The translations under genes were made by a program, and so were the position numbers. DNA of 64,000 nucleotides, taken from NCBI GenBank assembly GCA_902806595.1, contig CADCXC010000044.1:620001-684000 (forward strand). The letters are read 5' to 3'. Of this stretch, positions 25,537 through 35,825 are shown in pieces. Source of the DNA: Pyrenopolyporus hunteri. Lineage: Eukaryota; Ascomycota; Sordariomycetes; Xylariales; Hypoxylaceae. The notes beneath the pieces were generated by a model. The model was not told the origin of the DNA. It searched no databases and saw nothing but the letters and a program-made list of their open reading frames with translations. The first letter of the stretch is position 1; each line of letters starts with the position of its first letter.

Positions 25537-26905
25537 CTAAGCGTACTGACTTTCCATCCCGGCCCCTATGATCATGTTTATAGCGTTATTCCTCGCACTC
25601 CACACGATATTTTCGGTCGTGCCCTTCTCGCGAATCTGCCCGTCCTTAACAGTCTGGATATCGCTGTCACCGTTCACGAAACCCCTTGCCTTGTGATGGA
25701 AGAAGATAGGCGGTGTTACGCTGATGCACTTGGCGTCGAGTCCGTGATCACCAGCTACGGAGGGATCCTCCATACCCCAGGTCGAGATAGCTCGTCTGCA
25801 GAGCCCGGCGAGGGCGTTATCGAAGGGACCCGTTAGGCGATCTACCGAGAGATCGAAGAGCACCTTGCGAGCTCCCCTCTGCGAGAGGGCGTATGCAAAA
25901 GTGCATATGGGTGCACCGGTAATATGTACCCATCGTGTAAACTCGGGATGACTCGCAAAATCAACAAGGCCGGTCACCTCATCCTTAGGGGGCACCGTAG
26001 AGTCGTTCTCAATAACGAACTTGCGTGACATGTATCGAATTCCGGGGTCGTCAAGGGACTTTTCTTTGTTCTCGCCAAGCGTCTCGGGGAAAACCTCACC
26101 GCAATGTCCGAGCCACATGAGATCCCAACCGTCGCCATAAGGAGAATTGGGCTTGGAGGCGGAGGAGAAGAGGACTCTCGCACCTTGGGCAATCCTCTCC
26201 AATTGGGGTTTTAGCCGTACATCCCAGTCCATATCGTCTTCCATAATGAGGGCTGAGCCTAGCTCGTCTTCGACGATCCTATTTGTACGTAACTTATCAA
26301 CACCTCGCATCATTGCCGTCTCGGTTGCATGTGACGACCTAAGCGTCCGCCTAAACTCCTTTTTGCTAGAGTAGGCGACACGCATCAGGATATGACTTAA
26401 CATACCTGCGAACAGCATTCATATGCCCTCTCCAGCTCCCCAAGTTTGTTTCCCAGAGTTTCGTCCGATCGGTGCCAAAGGGAACAGCCTTATCAGGCAC
26501 CGTCTCCCCCTTCACCCCCTCAATCCACTCCACATCAAAGCCGGTCGACGCACTCGTTAATGCGATGGCATCGCGCTTATCGCTCCGCTCTGGGAGGCCG
26601 ACCACAAATACCTTCTCAAAACCGAGAGTCTCGTTAGCTACTCGGTTGATGTCGGCAGGGAATGCATGGCCCTTGTAGCCCCTGCCGTAGGGTCTATCGG
26701 TCTTCTTCGAGGAGGAATCTGACGGGATGCGGTAAGGGCTGTGGCCGATAGGGTGGAGGCCGAGATGTCTAGACTGAGGTGTAAAAAGAATGAGGCAGAC
26801 CATGAGGAAGAAGGCGACAATGCTAATGGCGATATGTCTCGGCGGCGGACACAGGGTTGCCATGTTTCGTCGCTTGAATCCATCGGGCCTGGCCGGAGCG
26901 CCCAT
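25537..26905 (-). CDS. GT25-family (LPS-type) glycosyltransferase, type II membrane protein
   Basis: Exons 26905-26406 and 26278-25537 (minus strand), one 127-nt intron starting GTATGT and ending AAATAG; 413 residues. The splice restores the family junction, giving HMNAVRRIVEDELGSALIM across it. Near the N-terminus one hydrophobic helix (about residues 25-41) after a basic stretch suggests a signal anchor, so the enzyme domain should face the Golgi/ER lumen. The domain begins with FVVGLPERSDKRD (about 100-112), the GT25 opening motif, and has the acidic metal/sugar-nucleotide motif MEDDMDWD at 179-186 and TGAPICTFAYALSQRGA further on. Acceptor and sugar are unknown; the family includes galactosyltransferases. 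Start: ATG 26905 is the first in-frame ATG, but ATG 26863 (residue 15) is also plausible. Upstream in-frame codons are not ATG. Confidence 0.8.
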
Positions 26906-28300
26906 GAATACGGCCAACGCGGCGCTTACCACGATAAGCAATCGAGTATGTATTCGGGCACCCGATAATTTAGAATCCCTAGTAAGTAGGGAGAGATTGT
27001 TTAGTAATTATCAAGGAGCCAAATGGTATGAAAAGAATATCAGGTTAAGAAAGGAACTAAGAGGTGTAGCAAATAGGAATTCAGATTGAACCCCAGGGGA
27101 TAGAGAGAGGGGGAGGGGCTTTCGTATATTCTTAACTGTAGCGCGTTAGCTGCTATGCATTCTACCACGAGATAAAGGAGATAAGGTGTGCCTACTCAAG
27201 GTAACGTAATATGGGCGAGTTGGCTGATGCAGGTGGTGCGATACCTATTCGAACGATTTGCCCAATCTCGTCTAAGGGAATTGTGATGACGTCAGTCCTT
27301 GTCAGTCCTTGTCAGTTCTTGTCAGTTCGGTAGACGACGGAGTCTAGATAGTTCGTATACTAAGGCATTGGAAACCATTGCAACAGTATTTGCTTCACTG
27401 AGTTAGGCGATGAATGTGATGCTTTCGGGTGTTATGGAATATGTACAACGAAGGGGTACTCAACACCAGGAGGTTACCATCCCTGCTTTGGAATGACATT
27501 GCCCTCGCCCCGGAAAAGTTACCAAGTCTTCACCAAGAACGCCGTATGCATGGGCAACCCGTTTCTAGGGTCTGCCTCTAAAAAAACAATCGCGTGGCTC
27601 GACTCCCACCTCTAAGCTAGACTTCCCATCTCCCTGTAAAAAGAAAGCAAGAAAAATAAAAAGGGAAAGGGGAACCCAGATATACATGTGATCCACGTAG
27701 GGGCGAAAAGAAAAATCCTAATGCCTACGGTATGCAGTCCTCTCGAACGTCGAAGGGTATATCGAGGAACCAAACCGTCTCCCTCTCTTCCAAGTGGCGT
27801 CCTCGCCAAGGACCAACCCAGGAAAGTATTCGCCCGTCGCCGAAAGAAACCAGAACCCCCGGATATCGTCAACGCGGATCTACCCGTTGTATGTCGAAAC
27901 CTTTTCAAGTTAGTGTGTGTTATTTCCTTTTTCACCATCTCGTATAGCCCTGTATAATGCAGGCCTCAAAGTAGATATACGCCCCATCTAATAAATGGAG
28001 GACGAGGTTGGATATGATGAACATCCGGCTAGCCTGGACCACCGTTGCCAGGACATGATTCTGGTCCGTCGTGTGAGATATAATCCATTAACGCCATGGA
28101 ACTAAGTACTGCGAATGCGCCTTAAGTATCGTTTCGTCGTGATACGCCAGATATTGCTCGTTGATTGCGTAAATGCGTGATAAAGGAAAACGGAAACATG
28201 AAATATGCCGCATCCTGACAACAGGATGTTGAAACTGCGATGGAAGGGGCTGGAAGAATGCCAGAAATAATTCTAGCTAGACGTAGCCGTGGTCGGAACC
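26906..28300. other. Intergenic, 1.4 kb
   Basis: Upstream of the GT25-like gene and downstream of the NYN gene. Contains a CRE-like palindrome and a short tandem repeat (listed separately). Open frames of 89 and 108 codons around 27,612-27,957 overlap on opposite strands and have no recognisable domain or intron logic, so I call no gene. Confidence 0.5.
27287..27331. promoter_or_regulatory. CRE palindrome TGACGTCA followed by a 10-bp tandem repeat
   Basis: TGACGTCA at 27287-27294 is a perfect bZIP (CREB/ATF type) site. It runs directly into four 10-bp units based on GTCAGTCCTT (27291-27330), the last two diverged. It lies about 380 bp upstream of the GT25-like start on the minus strand, so a role in that promoter is possible. 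Function is inferred only. Confidence 0.35.
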
Positions 28301-29884
28301 TTATGCGAGAAGATCTGTGTATAATTCTTCGAGGAAATCATCCAGGAAAATGATCGTAAACCGATGCCCGTACTTCTCTAAAAATTTAGGGTCGGTCCAA
28401 GCTGAGGAGAGAGGACGTTTCCACGTAACCAACTCAAGTCTCCAGCCTTTTTCGAGCGCTCTAATGGCGTATTTCAGGAACCCCCCGGAGAACTCGGCTT
28501 CTGCTGCGTCCCCGGTGGCCAAAACCATCGTACCGGGGCATGTCAAGTTCTCCCACATGCTATCCATCATATTTAGATGAAGATTCTCATCCACACCCTG
28601 CTCTCCGTTTCGTATTTCGTATGTCGCATCTTCATAAGTATCCTCGACTTCGTCGGTGCGTTCGGAAGGTGTTCGACCTCTTCCCTTCACTTTATTTGGT
28701 GAAACTTTCCGCTTTCGAACGCGACTAAAGACATTCATTTGATAATTGAGTTGCTCCGCTTCCAGAAAGTAACGTGGCCAATATGCCCGCGAATTCTTGT
28801 CGACTGCACGGCAAACAGAACCGGCTAGCACTCTCTTCTGGATGTTTCTAGCTCGTTCCATTACAACAGCGAACGTTTTGAACGAAAACTGAGGAACGCT
28901 TATCCGGCGGGAAAGTGGGATCTGCCTGGAAATTTTGTAGCTCTCGCAGAACCCAATGAAGATATTCGACATATCTACAAAGATATGTATATCAGCTCCG
29001 GCATTTAGGTCTGGACCAGCATTGTTCGTATCGGTATATTGTTTCAACTTCATATAGAAGCGGTCGCGCATGGTTTCGATCGATGACTGCTTGCATAGGT
29101 GAACGCTAGAGTATAGAGGATTAGGTATAAAAGACTCCTGTTGGTCTTGGGAAACAGGACTTGGTTGGCTATTACTAGTCGTCCTCTGATTTCGGAGTTC
29201 CTGCGAGTCAAGAGCTTGAAGTAGATCCCAGTGTTGGTATGTTTTGGCTATGACCTTGGCTTCTAATGAGGTTAATTTCCCACCACGAAGCCATACCAAG
29301 ATTTCTTGTACAGTTGGCGCGGGCGCCAGAGGAGTATCTGTTTTTGAACCCTTGGACATCTTGGGGACAGCAGTTGAGTCTACTCCTCGTGCATTAAGTC
29401 TTGGACAAGGAGAAGGACTGGTAAAAGCGTTCGCTACAAGGGATAATCGGGATTGTTTTTGTAACAGTAGATTGACGCCGTCTGGTACGCATGGTGTTGC
29501 TAGGGATGACTCGCGACATGAGATGCTAGAGACGGGTGGGTTGAATGGTTCGAGGTGTCCATTAGCACCTATACGAAGGCCGAAATCGAAGAAACCGGAG
29601 ATTGAATCCGGAGTAGATGGCGTACTGGCAGAAGCCCGTCCTGATGAAGTAAATACAGAGCTACCTGTCTCATGATCGACGGTAGACATGTACGTTTCTT
29701 CCGATCGAGCAGGTGAATCGATCACAACCATAAGTGTATCACAAAGGCCATCGCCGAGGCGAGGCGATGGTCCTTTCTTGATAACTCGGGGACCGTTTGG
29801 CCCTGGCTGCTGTGGCGCTGCCCTCATAGCCCGGGGGGATCTCGACACACATAGGTCTGCCTTACATGTGGCGTCAAGAGCCAT
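28301..29884 (-). CDS. NYN-domain protein, putative RNA-processing nuclease
   Basis: Single exon, 527 residues, from ATG 29884 to a stop at 28301. The N-terminal half is Ser/Pro/Thr-rich and looks disordered. The C-terminal half resembles the NYN fold of the PIN-like nuclease superfamily: a first strand with HIFVDMSNIFIGF (about 299-312), where the Asp would bind metal, and a later LATGDAAEAEF...LEKGWRLELVTW segment (about 452-490), where Asp and Glu would complete the acidic site. Between them lies a basic stretch, RKRKVSPNKVKGRGR (about 391-405), that may bind nucleic acid. Related proteins act on RNA, but substrate and partner cannot be told from sequence. A domain search would settle the family. 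Confidence 0.75.
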   Translation of the reverse strand: MALDATCKADLCVSRSPRAMRAAPQQPGPNGPRVIKKGPSPRLGDGLCDTLMVVIDSPARSEETYMSTVDHETGSSVFTSSGRASASTPSTPDSISGFFDFGLRIGANGHLEPFNPPVSSISCRESSLATPCVPDGVNLLLQKQSRLSLVANAFTSPSPCPRLNARGVDSTAVPKMSKGSKTDTPLAPAPTVQEILVWLRGGKLTSLEAKVIAKTYQHWDLLQALDSQELRNQRTTSNSQPSPVSQDQQESFIPNPLYSSVHLCKQSSIETMRDRFYMKLKQYTDTNNAGPDLNAGADIHIFVDMSNIFIGFCESYKISRQIPLSRRISVPQFSFKTFAVVMERARNIQKRVLAGSVCRAVDKNSRAYWPRYFLEAEQLNYQMNVFSRVRKRKVSPNKVKGRGRTPSERTDEVEDTYEDATYEIRNGEQGVDENLHLNMMDSMWENLTCPGTMVLATGDAAEAEFSGGFLKYAIRALEKGWRLELVTWKRPLSSAWTDPKFLEKYGHRFTIIFLDDFLEELYTDLLA

Positions 29885-30655
29885 GGTGAAATGAAAGACT
29901 ATTGAATAATGTAGTTGGTTGTGGACTCCGGTGACTGGTTAGTCAGGGTGAACTTTACGAACGGAAGCCTGATATATATTAGCAGCGAAGACCGAGTAAC
30001 CGACGGATAATGGATGGAGTGTTGGTTGGATAACGGGGAATTGAAGTAAACGTAGGGAGGGGATTGTAATGTGCAGCCCTGCCGAGCACGAAAACCCGAA
30101 GGATTGGCGATGTGAATGAATTTAATTCAATACGGCCTAAGGCATCGGCCGTCGATCTGACGGTATAACTGAAATCGCGTATAATTTTTTAGGCAAGGCA
30201 AACTTGGGGTGACTTACGAGAAGTGGACGTTGGCTGATTGCAGAGACGATATGTTGACAAGCTCTGTGGGTTCGTCCATTCTGGAGGAGTTGGGGTTGGA
30301 GAAAATAAATGAAAATGTTAAGGCGGTTGGAGGGGGGTTTGAAAGGCACGAAGGCGGCCGACGGTAGTCAAAATCAATTATGGTGCCTATTTTCGATCAA
30401 CGAGGTCATAATTCATGGTGGGATGAATGACGATCTGTAGAGAGTGTTATATGCTTTGGGATATGGGGTAGCTCAGCATGCAGCTACAAAGCGGTAGCAG
30501 AGTCAGCCTCAATGACCCGGTAATGCCCCATTACCTATGCACATGTACTTGATTTACCTAACCTATTTGGGTAAGTACATGGGTACCTGCCTAAGACCAA
30601 AAATGGAGCAACCTCAATCAATGGCGACTTACGTAATGTAAAGTTGAAATGTAAA
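29885..30655. other. Upstream region of the NYN gene
   Basis: About 770 bp of ordinary composition before the AT-rich island. A 70-codon frame on the minus strand (30137-30349) shows no recognisable feature. No gene called. Confidence 0.5.
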
Positions 30656-31440
30656 TACGGGTTTATGCTTAAATATACGGGTATTTATAACTCGTCGAAC
30701 TGCTTTTAAATCCGTTTAAAAACTTACGAATTTTTAAAAAAAACTTTTTTATTTATATATAAGTTTTTTTAATAAAATTAAATAATGTTTTTTTATTTTT
30801 AAAAATTTTATTTAAAAATTTATATTAAATTTTTATTTTTTTTTTATTTTTTTTTATTTTAAATTTATTATTTTTTTATAATATATCGATTTAATATTTT
30901 ATTTAATTAAATTTATATAATTTAAAAAATTTTATTTTAACGATTTAATAATAAATTAAATTTAATAAATTAAAATCGAAATTAATTAATATTTTATTAT
31001 TAAAAATATACGATATTTTATAAATCGTTTTAAATAAAAAATTTAAAATTAATTTAATTATAATATAATTTTAAAATTTTTATATAATATTTTTCGTTTT
31101 TACGAATTTTTTTACGTCGAAAATTAATACGATAATAAATTTATTTAATAATAAATATATATTAAATAAAAAAATTTTTAATATATATAATATATAATAA
31201 ATAAAACGACGTAAAAATTAAAAAAATTTAATTTAATAAATTAAATTTAATATTTATATTCGTTATATTAAAATAATAATATTTATTTAATAAAAAATCG
31301 TATATATTTAATTAAAATAATTTAATAATAAAAGTCGATTTATTTATATTATTAATACGAACATTAATATTTATAAAATATTAAAGTTTTAAAAAAGTCG
31401 GTTAATATGTAATGTATATTACGCCTAAAGGCACTGTATA
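30656..31440. other. Small RIP-degraded AT-rich island
   Basis: About 0.8 kb with the composition of the left block: nearly all A/T, remaining C mostly in CpG. Probably the relic of one short mobile element that was RIP-mutated. I could not match it to the elements at the left end by eye. It lies between the NYN gene promoter and the White Collar-1 leader, so it could seed local heterochromatin next to both. Confidence 0.75.
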
Positions 31441-32653
31441 AAAATTATATTACCTTATATGATTGTTTAAAAACATATATGTGGTTGGACCTATCTTTTA
31501 GGTAGAAACACGAATTTAGGCTAGGTCACGTTTATACTTCCTAGGGACATCCAGCCAAGAACGACCCCGCATAGGTACTTATTGTTGAATGGCCCATCTC
31601 ATTACCATACGGTAGGCACGTTTCCTTGTGGTTACCTAATTGGCCTGTCTGGTTTCCCCGCCCGGTTTGTGAGGCTTGACGAGTATATATATGTACCTTA
31701 CGCGTGTATAGCTAAGGTAGCTACGGCCTAGTACCTCGGCAGAGTCACCTGGTCTCCGTATTTGATTAACGGTCGATACGGTAACAAGACCCAACGGAGA
31801 GGAATCGCCTGCGTTAGCTTGATCAAAATCCATTTGATCGACAGCTTAACTTCCCCTACTTCAACTTTACCCTGGTCGGTCAAATTCACCCTCGTCCCTC
31901 CACCTTCAACAAGACCCGAGCAAGCTAGACGATCTGGAATGCCGTCTATCGAAAACCCTCCTGCGTATTGACGACGACCAACACTATTGTCCTTTAGCAC
32001 CGGAAAATTCAAGCGATTCTTCAAAACCAAGCTCCTCGGGAAACCGTCCGACCTTCGTGTATTTTCGGCCAAGCTACCTATCATTTTCCGCCCTACGCTT
32101 CCAAAACCTACCTATCCGTGCGCTTCAGTCCGAATGCTCGCTCGCTTTCGACCATCTCTAATATCTGTTGCATGCGCGTGCAGGGCAGCGTTCTGAGAAC
32201 CGGCCTCGAGTACAGATGCAGCTACCCGTGAAAGCCGCAGCTGCCGTCTCCTAAAAACGCCTCGACATCCGTCGAATACGCCGGTCTGCTTCGGGTCTCT
32301 TGTTTGGTTGGGGTCCGTCTTCCCTCATGGTCTGCCATAGCACATGAATGATAGTGCTTTCCTCTGCACTATTCTAGCCAAAATCTCCCGGTCGTCTGCG
32401 TATGACACATCCTACAAGCCGAGGTCTATCGTCATCCCAAGCGTTGATACCTCTGCACCCTCGCCGACTTCGTCGCATATGAAATTTGCCTGTCACTGAC
32501 TACATCGCTCGACGCTCTATACCCCCACGATCTATTATTCGAGTCGAAGTTGATTTCTGCCTCCATGGTATACCTTTTATCTTAAGGCAGTTTGCACTTG
32601 GCCATCTGATATAGAATATCAACTTCAGCCCCTGTATAACAGATGTGGCTAAA
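31441..32653 (+). promoter_or_regulatory. wc-1 upstream region and probable long 5-prime leader
   Basis: About 1.2 kb before the wc-1 start. It holds ATG-initiated upstream ORFs: 32344-32499 (51 codons), 32564-32584 (6 codons) and 32643-32750, which begins 11 bp before the wc-1 ATG and overlaps the coding region in another frame. Whether they are in the mRNA depends on the unknown transcription start. A sequence resembling a 3-prime splice site (TATAACAG, ending 32642) lies just before the last uATG. Confidence 0.4.
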
Positions 32654-35600
32654 ATGGACAACTTCTTCGGCAACCAGCTCTCCCAGGAGGAGCTGCAGCG
32701 CCGTCATTCGCAGCAGCGCAATCAGAGACGTCAGGTTACCGCGTCCTTGAACCAGCCAGCCCAGCAATCTCCGTATTGCCCCGTCACGGTTACCAACCCC
32801 GATACCTTGGTGGGCGATTCTCTTGATGATATTATTCGTAGCAACTCTCAGGAACTCCAAAGGCGGCGAAGCTTGCCCCAGCAATTTCCAGGTCAGATAT
32901 CACAAGTAGATAATGATCGAAGGATGTCCATGATGGAGTTTGGTAACCACGATAGCCCCTTTAGAGACTATCAATTTGGAGTGATGCCAAACCCTGCTGC
33001 CAATGCTATGGGCAATGGTTTCCCTAGTCTCAACACAAACATAACACTTCCAGGCACCTCGGCGAGTTTCTCTTCTCCGACTATGCTCACCGACGAGTTT
33101 TCCACCCTCTCTCCAGATATGGTGGGGAACATGATTGCTTTTTCGAATATGACTATGGGTCAAATGGGTTCGGATCCTTCCTTAAACATGTTCCCATCAG
33201 CGGCCGCTATGCCTGGCGCTTTTCCGCCTAACTCTATGGACGGTTTATCCGCCGATTTTGGCATGGACCTATCAAATGACGGCAATGCTCTCGGCGCTGT
33301 GTCAAACGATCCCGGCGCGGGCATATCATTAGATACTGGCGACGACAGCATGATGGACGCCTCCCCACAGTTTTCCCCTAACCATCATACACACCAGCAG
33401 CCAAGCCTCGATGTAGATACTACTATGAACGGGTTCCAACCTAGCATTTCGCCGCAACCCCCTTCGCAGGTTCAGTCTCAAACCCTCGTGTCAACTACTC
33501 CCTCATACGAGTCTCCTATGGCAACTACAACGGAGACGACTCCAGACAATGCTACCCCCCAGTCAATCGTCCAAGCCAATCCCGTCATAAACCCCCAGCC
33601 TGTGAAGGAGAAAACCATCTATTCTAAAAGTGGCTTTGATATGCTCAGAGCACTTTGGCTCGTAGCTACCCGGAAAAACCCGCAGGTTAATCTCGGCGCT
33701 GTCGATATGTCCTGCGCTTTCGTTGTCTGCGACGTTACAATGAATGACTGTCCCATCATATATGTTTCGGACAATTTTCAAAATCTAACCGGATATAGCC
33801 GGCATGAGATCGTTGGCCAGAATTGTCGGTTTCTCCAAGCGCCGGATGGCAAGGTTGAAGCAGGTACGAAGAGAGAATTCGTCGATAACGGGGCTGTCTA
33901 TAATTTGAAGCGGAAGATTGCAGAGGGCAAGGAGGTACAACAGAGCTTGATCAACTACCGAAAAGGCGGCAAACCATTTTTGAATCTACTAACTATGATT
34001 CCTATCCCGTGGGACACTTCCGAGATCAGATATATCATTGGGTTTCAGATCGATTTAGTCGAATGCCCAGACGCCATCGCTTCGCACCAAGGTCCTGGTA
34101 CCATGAAGGTTAATTACAAGCACAATGATATAGGGCAATACATTTGGACACCGCCGGCATCGAGCCAGTGGGAACCAGAAAATGGGCAAACCCTAGGAGT
34201 CGACGACGTATCAACACTACTACAACAATTTAATCCAAAAGGATCCGTCTCCGACTGGCACCGGCAGTCTTGGGACAAAATGCTTCTAGAGAATGCCGAT
34301 GATGTCGTTCATGTGTTGTCTCTGAAAGGGCTGTTTCTCTACTTGTCGCCGTCCTGCAAGCGGATACTTGAATACGACGCCACGGAACTTGTTGGGAATT
34401 CCATCTCGTCCATATCCCATCCTTCCGACATCGTTCCCGTCACACGTGAGCTTAAGGATGCTACTAATGGGAGCTCAGTGAACATAGTATTTCGTATAAG
34501 AAGAAAGCAGAGTGGTTACACTTGGTTCGAAAGCCACGGTTCACTATTTGTTGAGCAAGGGAAAGGTCGAAAGTGCATCATTCTTGTTGGCCGGAAGCGT
34601 CCGGTTTTTGCGCTCAGCCGACGTGAGCTGGAGTTGAATGGTGGCATCGGTGATAGCGAGCTATGGACGAAACTCTCTACCTCCGGCATGTTTCTATTCG
34701 TCTCTGCAAACGTTCGATCTTTACTGGATTTGCAACCGGAAAATCTTGTCGGTACGAGTATTCAAGAGTTGATGCGTAAAGAGTCACGTGCTGAGTTTGG
34801 TCGCTCTATCGAGAAAGCAAGAAGAGGGCGAATAGTAACTTGCAAGCACGAGGTCCAGAATCGACGGGGCCAGGTTCTCCAAGCTCATACTATCATGTAT
34901 CCCGGGGACGCCTCGAAGGGACAAAAGCCGACATTCCTACTCGCTCAGACGAAGCTGGTCAAGGCGTCGTCTCGAGCGGTTGGACCTGCTTCATCAGCCC
35001 TATCTAATAGGCAAGGCTCCGTGGGTCATTCATCCGCAGAGTCCAAGACAATGTCTGGCCTCGCTGTGGTGCAGGGTGGTCATATGCATGACGAGCACCG
35101 CTCGGGTGTGCTATCCGCAGCTGCCGGTGGAGGCATGACTCCTGGAAACCAGGATAGAGCTCTTGCCTCAGACGACAATATCTTCGACGAGCTTAAGACG
35201 ACAAGATGTACGAGTTGGCAGTACGAGTTACGGCAGATGGAGAAGGTAAACCGAGTATTGGCTGAAGAGCTCCACGGTCTCCTGTCCAACAAGAAGAAAC
35301 GTAAGCGTAGAAAGGGCGTTGGAAATTTTGTTCGAGACTGTGCCAACTGTCACACGCGCAACACGCCGGAGTGGCGGAGAGGTCCGAGTGGTCAAAGGGA
35401 CCTTTGTAACAGCTGCGGCCTTAGGTGGGCAAAGCAGGTTCGTAACCTTCTTTTCATATTCTCGTCTGCGTGGACTGACTCGTGTGGTATAGACGGGCAG
35501 GGTCTCTCCACGAAATTCTTCCCGAGGAGGTAACGGCGACGCGACGAGTAAGAAATCCAACTCGCCCGTGCATTCGTCTCCGCTACAGCGAGAGGTGCCC

Positions 35601-35825
35601 GCGGCCGATCTTAAGGTCAACGAGCAGCCTTCCGAGATGGACACCAATGCAATGGTAAACAGGTCGTCGGGTCCTAGCCTAGTTCTCGGTGCTGGTGGAA
35701 TTGGCGCATCGCCGATAGGCTCAAAGGGCTTCTCTATGCCTCCCCCCAGTCAACCTCTACTCGGAGGCGGTGTCGTTGGCAGCGAGATGACGGCTATCGA
35801 AGAAGAGCGGGAGGTGAGCATGTAG
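32654..35825 (+). CDS. wc-1: White Collar-1 blue-light photoreceptor and GATA transcription factor
   Basis: Blue-light receptor that binds flavin and, with WC-2, activates light-responsive genes and the circadian clock in the nucleus. Exons 32654-35437 and 35493-35825; the 55-nt intron (GTTCGT..TATAG) follows the zinc finger, and splicing restores WAKQTGRVSPRNSSRGGNGD; 1038 residues. N-terminus MDNFFGNQLSQEELQRRH has only a modest Gln-rich part, without long polyglutamine. LOV domain about 340-450 with GQNCRFLQ, photoactive Cys391. PAS-B about 545-660 and PAS-C about 669-780. Basic segment KKKRKRRKG, a likely nuclear signal, precedes the GATA finger starting at Cys896 (C-X2-C-X18-C-X2-C). The tail is low-complexity. 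An in-frame GTG lies upstream; I chose the first ATG, which fits the family N-terminus. All key residues are present, so it should be functional. Confidence 0.96.

Noticed and set aside
25381..25836. Plus-strand ORF of 151 codons
   Set aside because: Its right two-thirds is antisense to the GT25-like gene, and the rest shows no domain or promoter evidence.
27612..27957. Overlapping small ORFs on both strands
   Set aside because: Mutually antisense, no known motif and no splice structure.
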